This document shows, in pieces, positions 9,959 through 19,314 of a stretch of 64,000 nt of DNA (positions within the stretch are counted from its first letter, which is position 1; every line of letters begins with the position of its first letter). This DNA is from Fragum whitleyi (lineage: Eukaryota; Mollusca; Bivalvia; Cardiida; Cardiidae). A model generated the notes under the pieces. That model was not told the origin of the DNA. It saw only the letters and a program-made list of their open reading frames with translations, and did no database searches. The stretch spans positions 62,887,020 through 62,951,019 of the forward strand of contig OX411548.1 of the NCBI GenBank assembly GCA_948146395.1. The letters are read 5' to 3'. The position numbers were made by a program, and so were the translations under genes.

Positions 9959-11330
9959 AATAAGAAATGATACATAAAAATCTTGTTAAATTTCCACTTT
10001 AAGAATTTTATGAATGTGTACACTCAGTGAAAAAATATTATAAATGTGATTTATTGTTTGATTACTTATGTCAATAAATCATTGAGTAAGCATTCAGCAA
10101 AAATTTATGAATGAGTTCACCGTTTCCTGAGTTCATGTTTTATCTCAATAGAGCATTTAAACACCTACAAGTATATTTGTGACATAAGTGTGGCTGTGGT
10201 TTTTGTGGTCAGAGATAAATATGACTGAATTACAAATTGTTGGCTTGGGCCTCGTTTTCTAAAAATATGTTTAAGAAACTCAGTTTACCTATAAAGCAAT
10301 TGTGAATTCCACTAAGACATAATGAGCATGGGCGCGTGACATTTGCAATGTGTGAGATGGTCAGTCACTGAGCAGTCTGGATAATCACACAGTACATTGA
10401 AAATATTTTACACTTGTGGATAGAGACTATAGGGATATAGCTTTCGAAAAAGCACAACTAGTCATACCCAAATCAGACTGTGTGGATGGATACACAGTCT
10501 GATCTGAGTCTTAACTTTGCAAACATGGTTAAAAATGTCACACACAGGCTCAAATAATGTCAGCCCCGTTATATCAGTCAGTGAAACACCTGACATTAAA
10601 TCATTTCAAATTTGAGGGCTTGATTTAACTAATTGTCTTTCAGATGACTATATTGTTAAACCAAGGCCCAGTGTGTCAGTGCTTTGCGTCAAGCACATTA
10701 AACAACCATGTTGTATCTTAGCAGTAGTTTTGTCATATATCCTTGCTCTATCCTCCGTAACAACTAACATTTTTCTGGGTATGTCACGAATAAATGAGCA
10801 TAATTCTGCTACGAAAGTAATGAAGTACAATGGCACGCTAAATTAACAGAAATTTATAGACACTACAAGCTGTTAATTACTCAATCATGAAGTTTTCTTT
10901 GAGAAAAGATGATTTTTTACCAATTCGACAAAAGAATCATTATTGTATTAAGCACACCCTCTGATTCCTTATTTACAGCACCAACAGTTGCTCAGATAAT
11001 AATGTTTTTTATGATGTTGATGACTTAGTAACAAGAGGTTTCCAGTGGGAAGTCATGATTTTTTAACCCTTGTGGTTTCTTGTTAGATAGAGTTTATTGA
11101 GTGCATGTAGCTTAGGGTTTGGTGGAAAGCAGAATCCATGTTTCCTAGGAACTGTTGATTTTATTTTCCAGTTAATGTAATGTACTTTTATGATTCTTCT
11201 TGATAAAGTCATGGTTATAAATTCCACTTAACAAGAATGGAAGAGGATGTCAAAAAGTACCATCAGAAATTAATGTCTTATTTTTTTCTTTACAAATTGA
11301 TAAACAACTTGCCAAGCTTCAACAGCATGT
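9959..11330. other. No gene seen; AT-rich spacer
   Basis: Contains a small foldback around CAGACTGTGT / ACACAGTCTG (10477-10502). No coding or repeat assignment for the rest. Confidence 0.5.
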
Positions 11331-11448
11331 AATTGACAAGTTAAACAAACCTTACCTGTAAGGTGCAGTTTGATGTCTATTCTGTTGGTCCCTATCTACC
11401 AGAATCACACGAGTGAGCGAGTGTTGGCCAGCGTCCAATTTCATCAGA
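11331..11448 (-). repeat. 3' inverted terminal repeat of DIRS element 2
   Basis: 11380-11448 is homologous, inverted, to 16259-16330; 11411-11448 is identical over 38 bases. The outer 49 bases (11331-11379, with CCTTACCTGTAAGG) are found only at this end and in the ICR. Confidence 0.85.
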
Positions 11449-11533
11449 TTTTAAGAGCAAGTTACCGAGAAATATTTGAAAACATGGAGCCCGGTAAGAA
11501 AATGGGTGGGATAATTTATTGTCTCAGGGTGGG

Positions 11534-11650
11534 CGTGTGATTCTGGTAGATAGGGACCAACAGAATAGACATCAAACTGCACCTTACAGGTAAGGTTTGT
11601 TTAACTTGTCAATTCTGTTGGCCCTATCTACCTATCAGAATCACATGAGT
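11534..11650 (-). repeat. Internal complementary region of DIRS element 2
   Basis: 11534-11614 is the perfect 81-base reverse complement of 11331-11411. 11611-11650 is the perfect 40-base reverse complement of 16293-16332. The two parts overlap only by AATT (11611-11614). In DIRS-1 the ICR serves to regenerate the element's termini; this is the same layout. Confidence 0.85.
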
Positions 11651-11727
11651 ATTTAGAGTCCATGTTAGAAAATTATTGAAGGTAGAAAACATTTTATCCC
11701 AACCCAGTACTATGACCGGTATGCAAG

Positions 11728-12822
11728 TTATAATGCTGCAAGAATGGAAGTACTGAATGAAGAATCATTTGAAATTGCTCTCTGGTAAAATTGTCTGAAA
11801 ACACAATCTCTTTTCCACCCTGCCGTTTTAAGCACTGTGTCAATAGGAATCTTAAGAGCAGCTGCACTTGTTGCTGCGCTTCGCGTACTATGTGGTGTGT
11901 ATATGTTCATGTCAATACCAGATATACACAACACAGTTTTAATCCATCTAGCTAAAGTACATTTTGATACAGCTTTATGAGGTTTTTGTATTCCAATAAA
12001 CAAACTTGAACAATCTCCACGTAAAGGTTGAGTTTTTTCTATATACATTTTTAAGGTCCTAACTACACATATGTCCTCATCTGCCACAAAAGCCTCTATG
12101 TACATCTCTGACAAATGGTTCCCAACTCGGGTTTGTTTTAGAACTGTTTTTATTCGAATTTTAAGAGAGTTTTCTTCTATTTCAATTTCGTTCACATCCA
12201 TGGCATGCAATGTTTGCATCCGTTGGCCGGTAGTGAGTGCAAGTAGTGTCACCAGTTTATATGATAAGTATTTAAGTGATAAACTCTCATTTGGATTTAA
12301 AGTTTTCAAGTATTTTAACACTATATTTACAGACCATGTGACGGAAGTTTTCGGAAATGATGGCTTGGAATTGAAGATTCCTTTCATGAATTGTTTAACT
12401 AATCGATGATCACCAATATTTACATTATTTACAATAGAGCTAACAGATGATATTGCCGATTTAGCAGTGTTAATAGCACTGTATCCCAGTCCGTCCTGCC
12501 ACAATTGTGTCAGGAACTTGATTACTTGCACTACAGATGGTTTAAATTGAGCAATCTGTTCTTTACTACAAAACAACAGCCACTTTTGGAGATACGTCCC
12601 ATATTGTTTTCTTGTAGATGGTCGCCAGGAATTGATGATAACAGTGGCAGTGTCTTCTGATAAGCCATTGCTGCAAATTTCTTCCCGGAGATTTTGAAAA
12701 CACCAAGCTTCATTTTCTTGAGTGGATGAGTTGACTTCTGATTTGGTAGCGATAGAATGTTTTGAGCTTTTGGTAATAGGTACGGTTGTTCTATGATCAT
12801 TTGAAGAAGTTTGGTAAACCAT
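11728..12822 (-). CDS. Tyrosine recombinase of DIRS element 2
   Basis: 364 codons plus stop from the first in-frame ATG (12820-12822); the frame is open upstream to 12924 without another ATG. Numbering from that ATG, the integrase-type catalytic tetrad is visible: Arg in TTGQRMQTLHAM (about 201), His-x-x-Arg in YTPHSTRSAAT (311 and 314), Trp in AGWKRD (336), and the nucleophile Tyr in FRQFYQR (346). An N-terminal SAM-like DNA-binding part (RPSTRKQYGTYLQKWLLFC, about 67-85) precedes it. Role, from the family: integrates the circular cDNA by site-specific recombination in place of a DDE integrase. The frame is -1 relative to RT and overlaps its end by about 290 bases. I found no slippery heptamer there, so internal initiation at this ATG is the simplest reading. 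Confidence 0.9.
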   Translation of the reverse strand: MVYQTSSNDHRTTVPITKSSKHSIATKSEVNSSTQENEAWCFQNLREEICSNGLSEDTATVIINSWRPSTRKQYGTYLQKWLLFCSKEQIAQFKPSVVQVIKFLTQLWQDGLGYSAINTAKSAISSVSSIVNNVNIGDHRLVKQFMKGIFNSKPSFPKTSVTWSVNIVLKYLKTLNPNESLSLKYLSYKLVTLLALTTGQRMQTLHAMDVNEIEIEENSLKIRIKTVLKQTRVGNHLSEMYIEAFVADEDICVVRTLKMYIEKTQPLRGDCSSLFIGIQKPHKAVSKCTLARWIKTVLCISGIDMNIYTPHSTRSAATSAAALKIPIDTVLKTAGWKRDCVFRQFYQRAISNDSSFSTSILAAL

Positions 12823-14690
12823 GGTTGTGTCGTAAAGATTGGTGCTACCAATATTCCCTCTGCCTCGTCTTGTTCCATTTTCTGTAGTGCTCTGCCAATA
12901 CAAGCAAAAGGAGGGAATAAGTAACTAAAGAAATCACTCCAATTCAAGGAAAAAGCATTCACTGCATAAGCTTTCCTATCTGGCAAATACGAGACATAAC
13001 GAGACAGACGGTAATTTTTGTTCGAAGCAAATAGGTCAATGTCACAGTTCCCATACTTGTCCATAATACTTTGAAATATATTATCGCTCAATTTCCATTC
13101 CATGTCTGGATTAAGCTTCTGACGGCTCAGGGCATCAGCACGTATGTTCGCTGAGCCAGCTATGAAAAAAGCGCTGAGCCAAATGTTTCTTTGAGCACAC
13201 CATGTCCATATATCTTTTGTCAATTCATTGAATTCAGATTTGCGGCCGCCCATTTTTGAGATATACTTTATTGCAGTTGTATTGTCCAACATCAACTGAA
13301 TGTGTTCGTCACGCACATTACCGCATAGTCCTTTCAAGGCTAAAAACACAGCCTTTAATTCTAGGTAGTTAATGTGATTTACCTTGTCTGTGTCTGCCCA
13401 AAGTCCACTAAATTCCCTATGAAATGTACAGTCGTATGCACCATAACCTGTCATACTGCTGTCTGTTTCAATTTGTCTGTCATATTTAGGCAGGACAATG
13501 GGCCTTTCTGCGGATGGCAAACTGTGAAGCCACCACTGAAGACAATCAACACTGATAGGTGATAATGTCATTTCCATGTCAAAATTACCCTTGTTTATTT
13601 TCAATTCTTGATCTTTCTGCACCTCTAATGGCTTGTAATATAGCGGTGCATATGTAACTGCTGGCTCAGTAGCAACTAACTTGCCTATGATTTGCGCAAA
13701 TTGGCGGATAGTAATTGTTTTCTGGTCAAGGATGTGGTAAATGTTATCAAGAATTTTGTCTGTTTTTCCCTTGGACAAAGAAATCATCATTCTCTTTGAA
13801 TCCAATAAATATCCCACAAATTCAATTATTTGTGAAGGAATAGTAACTGATTTATCTGGATGGGGTGTAAGCCCTAAACCATCCAATAAACAAATGGTGT
13901 CCGTAACATTGACTTTGCATTCCTCGAAAGTGTCACTCTGCAGTAAGAGGTCATCAATGTAGCCATAATTTGAGTGCCCTTTTTTCCTGAGTGTAGATAG
14001 TACTGGTTTCAACAGTTTTGTCCACAAACGTGGCGCACTCGAAAGTCCCTGAGGCAAACAGTTATATTCAAAAACATGCCCCTCCCATGTGAACCTTAAA
14101 TATTTTCTGTCATGTACATTTGCCTTCATATGGTAATAAGCGTCTTTAATGTCTACCTTAGCAAAGAAACAATCCTTTCTTATTAAACTTAACACTAATT
14201 TTAGTGTGTCCATCTTAAAATGTTTGTATTCTATGTGCTCATTCAGGTTTTTCAAGTTTAGGATTAATCGATGTGTTCCATCAGGTTTGGCACGTATGAA
14301 GATGTGTGATATAACTTCGTCCTTGACATGCGGAACTTCTTGAATAATGTTTTTTGCTAAAAATTCTTGAAGAAGCTTCCGGACTATTTCTTTTTCTGTT
14401 AGATTAAATTTTATTTCCTTTTTTGAGCATTCTGTACAAGGTTTGCTTTCAAATTGAAGAGAAAATCCATATTTGACCATATCCAATAAGTTATTATCTA
14501 GTGTAACAGTCTTCCAATTATCAAAATAATATTGAATTTGTCCTGCTTGAAAATTATCAGGGTTGTGTTTACATAGAAGAAGATCGTTACTTACATTGTC
14601 AGATTCATTTACTTTCGTTGATGGCCCAGCTCCCCTTTCTTGTGTCCCCGTTTTTGTTGGTGAGGCTTTTGAGTCTGGGCCTTTCGGTAT
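12531..14690 (-). CDS. RT / RNase H / Dam-like polyprotein of DIRS element 2
   Basis: The frame is open from 14720 to the stop at 12531. There is no ATG before 14480, yet similarity to element 1 begins upstream of that (CKHNPDNFQAG.. matches CNTKENFLAG..), so it is probably made as a -1 frameshift fusion with gag. Residues counted from 14486: RT motif A VDIKDAYY (D112), GLSSAPRLWTKL, motif C YIDD (176-179); RNase H acidic set in ETDSSMTGYGA (D342), NYLELKAV (E376), LMLDNTTA (D401) and NIRADALSR (D451). Then comes a block like the phage-type Dam methylase domain of DIRS elements (about 468-565: DIDLFASNKN, NAFSLNWSDF, FPPF). The usual (D/N)PPY motif reads FPPF, so methylase activity is doubtful. 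The last ~80 residues overlap the recombinase frame. Confidence 0.9.
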   Translation of the reverse strand: MPKGPDSKASPTKTGTQERGAGPSTKVNESDNVSNDLLLCKHNPDNFQAGQIQYYFDNWKTVTLDNNLLDMVKYGFSLQFESKPCTECSKKEIKFNLTEKEIVRKLLQEFLAKNIIQEVPHVKDEVISHIFIRAKPDGTHRLILNLKNLNEHIEYKHFKMDTLKLVLSLIRKDCFFAKVDIKDAYYHMKANVHDRKYLRFTWEGHVFEYNCLPQGLSSAPRLWTKLLKPVLSTLRKKGHSNYGYIDDLLLQSDTFEECKVNVTDTICLLDGLGLTPHPDKSVTIPSQIIEFVGYLLDSKRMMISLSKGKTDKILDNIYHILDQKTITIRQFAQIIGKLVATEPAVTYAPLYYKPLEVQKDQELKINKGNFDMEMTLSPISVDCLQWWLHSLPSAERPIVLPKYDRQIETDSSMTGYGAYDCTFHREFSGLWADTDKVNHINYLELKAVFLALKGLCGNVRDEHIQLMLDNTTAIKYISKMGGRKSEFNELTKDIWTWCAQRNIWLSAFFIAGSANIRADALSRQKLNPDMEWKLSDNIFQSIMDKYGNCDIDLFASNKNYRLSRYVSYLPDRKAYAVNAFSLNWSDFFSYLFPPFACIGRALQKMEQDEAEGILVAPIFTTQPWFTKLLQMIIEQPYLLPKAQNILSLPNQKSTHPLKKMKLGVFKISGKKFAAMAYQKTLPLLSSIPGDHLQENNMGRISKSGCCFVVKNRLLNLNHL

Positions 14691-16033
14691 AAAAAAGAGT
14701 CTTTGAAGGATCCTCGTTTTTCATAATGTTTAGATCCTTGAGTGGCAGTACTCTGGGGTCTATTAAATGCCCTTTGTGTGGGGTAGTCCCTTCTCTCCGG
14801 AACGTATGACGGCCCAGCCCCCATATTTATCTTTTCTCCCAGCTTACGACTATCATCAATTTCTTTAACCTTTTTCTCCAGAGTTTCTTCGTCTCCAAAC
14901 AACAATAAGGGAGAAATTGGTGCATTATTGCTGCATAATTGCTTATATTTCGATGTAATTGCAGGGGCTAGCAATCTTCGCCTCTGGTTGGAAAAGTCCC
15001 TGTGTGCTAGGGCTAGAAGGTTAAAAGAGTCCATGGCCAGATCAAAAATATTATCAGATTCCGAACTGTCACTCTTCAACGCATTATTCATAATGTTCAC
15101 GAGGGGAACCAAACCCTTGGTTAAGAAATTTTGTGTTCGCTGAAGTAATCTGTCAGAGTCTTTGAGGCCCTTTGATGTCTGCTTGGAGATCCATACAGAT
15201 TTATTCACCTTGGGAACTTCCAAGAAGTCACAGTTTTCTGGCCTATTGTATTTCTCCAGCAAGTTTTTTACAGAATCAGACTTATAGTCAATGGGTGTGG
15301 ACAACCCTTTATTAACTGTAGTAGCCACAGCATCATGGACTTTTGCCCCATACTCAGTCTCTTTCTCAAAGTTATTGCTCAATTGTTTGAGCTTTGCCAT
15401 TTTTGAATTCTTATCTCCAAGTTCTAAGTCATTTTCGAAGGATTTCTGACGCTTTTCCGGTGGCTCGTCGGCGCAGTCGTCACCATAAGTAGGGTTGTCG
15501 ACGTCGTAATTTCGCCGTTTGTAACGCCGACCGTCGTCGTCCGAACTGTATGACGTATCCGGAATACTACCCTCTGAATCATCGGACATATTTTCCGTAT
15601 CTAAATCCGTAGAACTCTGCCCGAGATGTTCGTGGGACGTAAATTTCATTAGGGATTGGCCCAATTTACTTACTGTTTCATTAAAACTGGCTGTCATTTT
15701 GCGTTGGTTTTCCAAATTTTGTCTTTGTAGGACGAGAAACTCCTGCCAAAAATTCGGCTGCGGTCCGCCATTATTGTTGTTATTTTCACAGGTGACAGTC
15801 TCGCGAGATCTCGAAAGGTGAGCGTCCCGGACACCTTCTGAGGCCCCCGAAGGGGAAACCTCAGGTAATTGATTATTTCGACAATCCTTTTCCAACAATG
15901 ATTGTACCGACCTAGGCACTCCAGGGGCCGACGGCTTTACACCCTGAAGAGAGCCAGGCGAAATATCATCCACGATGGTGACAAGTTGATAATCTGCGAC
16001 GGATTCCTTATCCGCAGACACCTGACTTGCCAT
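14609..16033 (-). CDS. Gag-like protein of DIRS element 2
   Basis: 474 codons from the ATG at 16031-16033 to TAA at 14609-14611. The N-terminal third is low complexity (NNNNNGG) with a probable coiled coil around LQRQNLENQRK. An acidic serine-rich part follows, then basic NLS-like patches (RRYKRRNYD, PEKRQK). The conserved block with KYNRPEN (about residue 260) and the later QRRRLLAPAI..KYKQLC segment match element 1's gag. The C-terminus is basic (QQKRGHKKGELGHQRK). No CCHC knuckle. The leader before the ATG is about 300 bases including the 5' ITR. Role by family: structural, nucleic-acid-binding particle protein. Confidence 0.8.
   Translation of the reverse strand: MASQVSADKESVADYQLVTIVDDISPGSLQGVKPSAPGVPRSVQSLLEKDCRNNQLPEVSPSGASEGVRDAHLSRSRETVTCENNNNNGGPQPNFWQEFLVLQRQNLENQRKMTASFNETVSKLGQSLMKFTSHEHLGQSSTDLDTENMSDDSEGSIPDTSYSSDDDGRRYKRRNYDVDNPTYGDDCADEPPEKRQKSFENDLELGDKNSKMAKLKQLSNNFEKETEYGAKVHDAVATTVNKGLSTPIDYKSDSVKNLLEKYNRPENCDFLEVPKVNKSVWISKQTSKGLKDSDRLLQRTQNFLTKGLVPLVNIMNNALKSDSSESDNIFDLAMDSFNLLALAHRDFSNQRRRLLAPAITSKYKQLCSNNAPISPLLLFGDEETLEKKVKEIDDSRKLGEKINMGAGPSYVPERRDYPTQRAFNRPQSTATQGSKHYEKRGSFKDSFLYRKAQTQKPHQQKRGHKKGELGHQRK
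14690..14696 (-). promoter_or_regulatory. Candidate -1 ribosomal frameshift site T TTT TTA (element 2)
   Basis: Gag codons here are TCT TTT TTA TAC, so TTTTTTA is in X XXY YYZ phase. It lies 81 bases before the gag stop and inside the 112-base overlap with the RT frame (open from 14720), which is at -1. A short AGGC...GCCT pairing is possible downstream. This is the same heptamer, phase and position class as at 1266-1272. Confidence 0.6.
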
Positions 16034-16258
16034 TTCCTTTGTTTGATTTCACGGGTGATTAGCACGCACGGAAATATGTTAATTATTCCAGATTTCAATA
16101 AAGTTCCAAAGAAAATTTTTCGTAATTGAAGTCATTAAAGTGTTTCCCTCAAGAATATCGTAAATTTTTCCCGATTTTTCACGTATTATAGTATATCCAG
16201 ATTAATTCTTTAACAATAGCTAATTAGCAGGTTAATTAGTAAAGCACGCCAACCTCGT

Positions 16259-16332
16259 TCTGATGAAATTGGACGCTGGCCAACACTCGCTCACTCATGT
16301 GATTCTGATAGGTAGATAGGGCCAACAGAATT
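16259..16332 (-). repeat. 5' inverted terminal repeat of DIRS element 2
   Basis: Inverted match to 11380-11448. Its outer 40 bases (16293-16332) are copied exactly, inverted, in the ICR at 11611-11650. Ends in AATT. Confidence 0.85.
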
Positions 16333-16416
16333 GTATTTAAAACATTCCAATGTAATCATTTGAGAGCTAAATCAACCAAGACTGATGTGTGCAATGGACA
16401 CAATGTCATTTAAGAC

Positions 16417-17515
16417 ATACCGTATTTCACCTTTTAGACGCGCCCTCCCTAATAAACGCGCTCCCCCATAAATTCGATTCCGAAGCCCTTGACTATACGA
16501 TCATCAACATCCAAACGTCCACGGTCCGTGGTGAAAAATCCGGTCTCGATTTTAATTTCATTAGCTGCCACTCCATGAAGTAATGTTCAATAGGTTGTGG
16601 GTTAACTATCTTAAATTCCTATCAGGATAAGGCTGGTTGCGTCATTAAAAGATCGTTCAACATGTGAAAAACTAGCGCGTCCTAAATCGCGCAGTTTTCC
16701 GGAAGCGCGAAAGGTTAAAATTTAACACAAAATGAAAACTATTTCTCGTCATTCTTCATAAGTCACATGCGAACAAAATCCCCTTTCTGAAATAATTGTA
16801 CCTTCTGCAAATATACAAAATATCCGAGACAAATGATTAAATCCTAGTCACAATTCATACTGTTAAAAAAGGAAACCCCCCGTAAAATCTTGTGTGTGAA
16901 TTATTTGAAAAGCGACGTCGCCGCTTGCAAGAATCTGGGGACTTCAAAGGGTGCCGACACGCGGTGACCCAGCTAGCTCCAGACGTGTTGTGTTTTCACT
17001 ACAAAACACTTTAATTTCGTGTACCGGGTGCATTTACACATCACAAAATTTTAGGATTTAATACAGGATTATTTATTTCATACGTGAATAGGTAATGATT
17101 TATTAGACCGCTATGTCCATCGATAGCGGAACATTGAATATTGCATCGTCTGGAACTTCCTATCTTGTACAAATAATAACAATAATGATAATCTCGGCTT
17201 CTGCTAACACAATCACTTGCTTTTGAAAGCTGTAATTAATGGTCGAAGGTGACCGTATTTCGATATATCACTTGAAATGACAGAATAACAATTCATTAGC
17301 TAACATTTTATTTCAATTTTTAAATTTATAGCCTTAATAGATAAATAGGAAAGCGCACGTATTTCAATCGATAATTACGAACATGTTAACAGTTTCCTTC
17401 TCTTAGGTACCAAAATATGGTTATTTTTCGAATTAAGTAAAAGGGTCTGAAATAATAGCGCCCCCATGACGTTTTGCATCGCGCCCGGGCGCGTTTAATA
17501 GGAGAAATACGGTAT
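16417..17515. mobile_element. TACCGTATTTC-family TIR element, 1.1 kb
   Basis: Left end ATACCGTATTTCACCTTTTA and right end its imperfect complement (AGGAGAAATACGGTAT). GC-rich subterminal CGCGCCC words are on both sides. No open frame, so non-autonomous. It abuts the next element of the same family. Confidence 0.65.
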
Positions 17516-17766
17516 ACAGTATTTCTCCTAATAAAGACTCCTGGGAGCTATTGGCATAACATGATCTTTTAGGCCCTTTTCACTTGAATTTGAGCTAAAT
17601 TTCTTTTAATCAATCATATAAATGATTATTTTGAAGAAATTCACATCAAATTAGAGAGGAAGTCTCAACAAGTTCTTAAAATTTAGGCATTTGAAGTGGG
17701 ATTTCTTAGTAAAAAAAATGTAGGGGTGCTTAGGGAAGGCGCTATTATCAGGGCAAATGTGGTAAC
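17515..17766. mobile_element. TACCGTATTTC-family MITE, uninterrupted copy
   Basis: Starts ACAGTATTTCTCCTAATAAA and ends with the related TATTATCAGGGCAAATGTGG. The body matches 4892-5143 plus 6707-6764, so it serves as the empty-site relative of the insertion there. Confidence 0.7.
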
Positions 17767-17789
17767 TCTGAAAATCAGATGGTAAAGTG

Positions 17790-17880
17790 TAAGATCAGAA
17801 TTTACGTAAGTACAGGCTGATCTTTGTCTATACCTCCTGTCAAAGCAGAAATATTCTGGGGTTTGGCATGACAGGGTTAA
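17790..17880. mobile_element. Partial TTAA MITE, family B
   Basis: Right part only: CAGGCTGATCTTTGTCTATA then GGCATGACAGGGTTAA (compare 26130-26147 and 32040-32093). Confidence 0.5.
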
Positions 17881-17905
17881 AGTCCCTATAATTTTCTAAC
17901 ATATA

Positions 17906-18104
17906 AGGTACCCTAGTCTGGCCGCAAGACTTTTCTTTACAGTGTTTTAAAGGGAATTAAATCATTACAAATCTTACAATTAAGTCCCCTGTCTCTCAAA
18001 AGAAGAAAAAGGTTTTGTTGAATTTGGATTAAACAGGCATGTAATAGAAGTATTTTCTGAAAATGCAAGCAAAAACAACTGAGGCCAGTCTAAAGGGACC
18101 CTAA
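17906..18104. mobile_element. Short foldback/MITE
   Basis: Inverted ends GGTACCCTAGTCTGGCC and GGCCAGTCTAAAGGGACC, about 200 bp apart, with no coding content. Only one copy in the window. Confidence 0.45.
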
Positions 18105-18265
18105 TAGCCCACTAATTTAATTTAGATGAACCAATCATCAAGTAGAAAGGAGCTGACCTTGTGTGACCTTAAACAATATGAGGAACCAGACCTAGACATT
18201 CTTCTGACAATCTCTAAAACAACTCTAATCAACAGGGAGTCATTGCAAAACTATTCTAAGTGTCT

Positions 18266-18430
18266 TAATGTAGTGAACCCGTAATAGTTACGCAACATTT
18301 GGGACCACATGTTCTTTCACAATGTTAGCCGTCAGGTTTCCTAATGAAAATCATTAGGAAACATCGGTTAACACTGTTAAAGTTCATGACTCCCGAAACA
18401 TTGTGGAACTATTACGGGTCCATTACCTTA
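18266..18430. mobile_element. Palindromic MITE, tandem copy 1
   Basis: Outer arms TAGTGAACCCGTAATAGTT / AACTATTACGGGTCCATTA and core TTTCCTAATG-AAAAT-CATTAGGAAA. Confidence 0.7.
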
Positions 18431-18592
18431 GGGTAGTGAACCTGTAATAGTTCCGCAACATTTGGGACCATAATATTCTTTCACAATGTTAGCCGTGGTT
18501 TCCTAATGAAAATCATTAGGAAACCTCGGTTAGCACTGTTAAAGTTCATGACTTCTGAAACGTTGTGGAACTATTATGGGTCCACTACCTTA
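18431..18592. mobile_element. Palindromic MITE, tandem copy 2
   Basis: Directly follows copy 1, same orientation and same core. Arms TAGTGAACCTGTAATAGTT / AACTATTATGGGTCCACTA. Confidence 0.7.
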
Positions 18593-19090
18593 AATATGAT
18601 GGACTGTGATTCAGGTGAGATTAAAATTCTGTAATTTTAAGCACATAGATTATTTAACTATGAAATTCAATTTTATGTTAAAAGAATTTGAAAATTCTTT
18701 GTATAGGAAAAATGTATATATAGCAAAATTAATTTAGCAATTGCTTGTAAAAAAAATAATCCATCAATCATTTTAAGGTCAGACCTCAGGAACTGCATGA
18801 ATTCTGATAGGACAATCAACGTTTATTGCATGTCATGCATCATGCATGCAGCATCTGTCAAAATCTTTTCTATGAAAAGGTCAAATTGCCTTTATTATGT
18901 GATTTTGATTAAATTTGAGTGCAGTAGCATAAAGAATACAATATCTTATAAAAAATATTTTAAAAAATCATTTTCTTTTTCAAAAAGTTTTACCAATTTT
19001 TCTGAATATAGAATATTCAATGAACAGAGGAAAATTGCAATTCCAAAAAGGAGGACAAATTTAGGTGCAAAATATCATCCTGTTCTTCTG
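18593..19090. other. No gene; AT-rich spacer
   Basis: Includes a CATGCATCATGCATGC run near 18832-18850. Nothing else is recognised. Confidence 0.5.
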
Positions 19091-19314
19091 TTAACCTTTG
19101 CTGTTTAATCCCTGCGTACGTGCCTGTGGTTTTATGATTGAGAAAACATTGTGAAAAAAGAAGAAATTGCTTCTGACAAGCAATTTCTTCTTTTTCCACA
19201 CTATTTTCTACACTACTGAATGGTAATTTTCCAAATTAAACCCACTTTTAATTTAGTCTGCAAAACCTTTAAATTTTGAAAGGTCCAAAATTTTGTAAAA
19301 CAGGAAAGGGTTAA
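19091..19314 (+). mobile_element. TTAA-flanked MITE, family A, copy 3
   Basis: TTAA at both ends (19091-19094, 19311-19314), TIR AACCTTTGCTGTT / AACAGGAAAGGGTT, and the central palindrome GAAATTGCTTCTGACAAGCA. The cleanest copy in the window. Confidence 0.8.

Larger units (their letters stand above)
11331..16332 (-). mobile_element. Complete DIRS retrotransposon (element 2), 5,002 bp
   Basis: Coding strand is minus, so the 5' end is at 16332. The order 5'-3' is ITR, gag, RT/RNase H/Dam-like, tyrosine recombinase, internal complementary region (ICR), ITR. All three frames are open. Both outer ends finish in AATT, and the ICR is the exact fusion of the two ends overlapping by AATT, as expected of a DIRS-1-type element that uses a circle-junction template. 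Flanks (CAGCATGT on the left, GTATTTAAAAC on the right) show no other target duplication. Intact frames and exact ITR/ICR matches suggest a young and possibly autonomous copy. Confidence 0.9.

Noticed and set aside
11331..11614. Independent hairpin MITE next to the DIRS element
   Set aside because: The arms are the DIRS 3' end and its ICR complement, so it is part of the element.
12071..12409. Plus-strand frames opposite the DIRS genes (also 1336-1824, 13741-13962, 14928-15143)
   Set aside because: Antisense shadows of the recombinase, RT and gag frames, with no family features.
12531..12924. Second frameshift site between RT and recombinase
   Set aside because: The phase is -1 again, but I found no in-phase X XXY YYZ heptamer and the recombinase has its own ATG.
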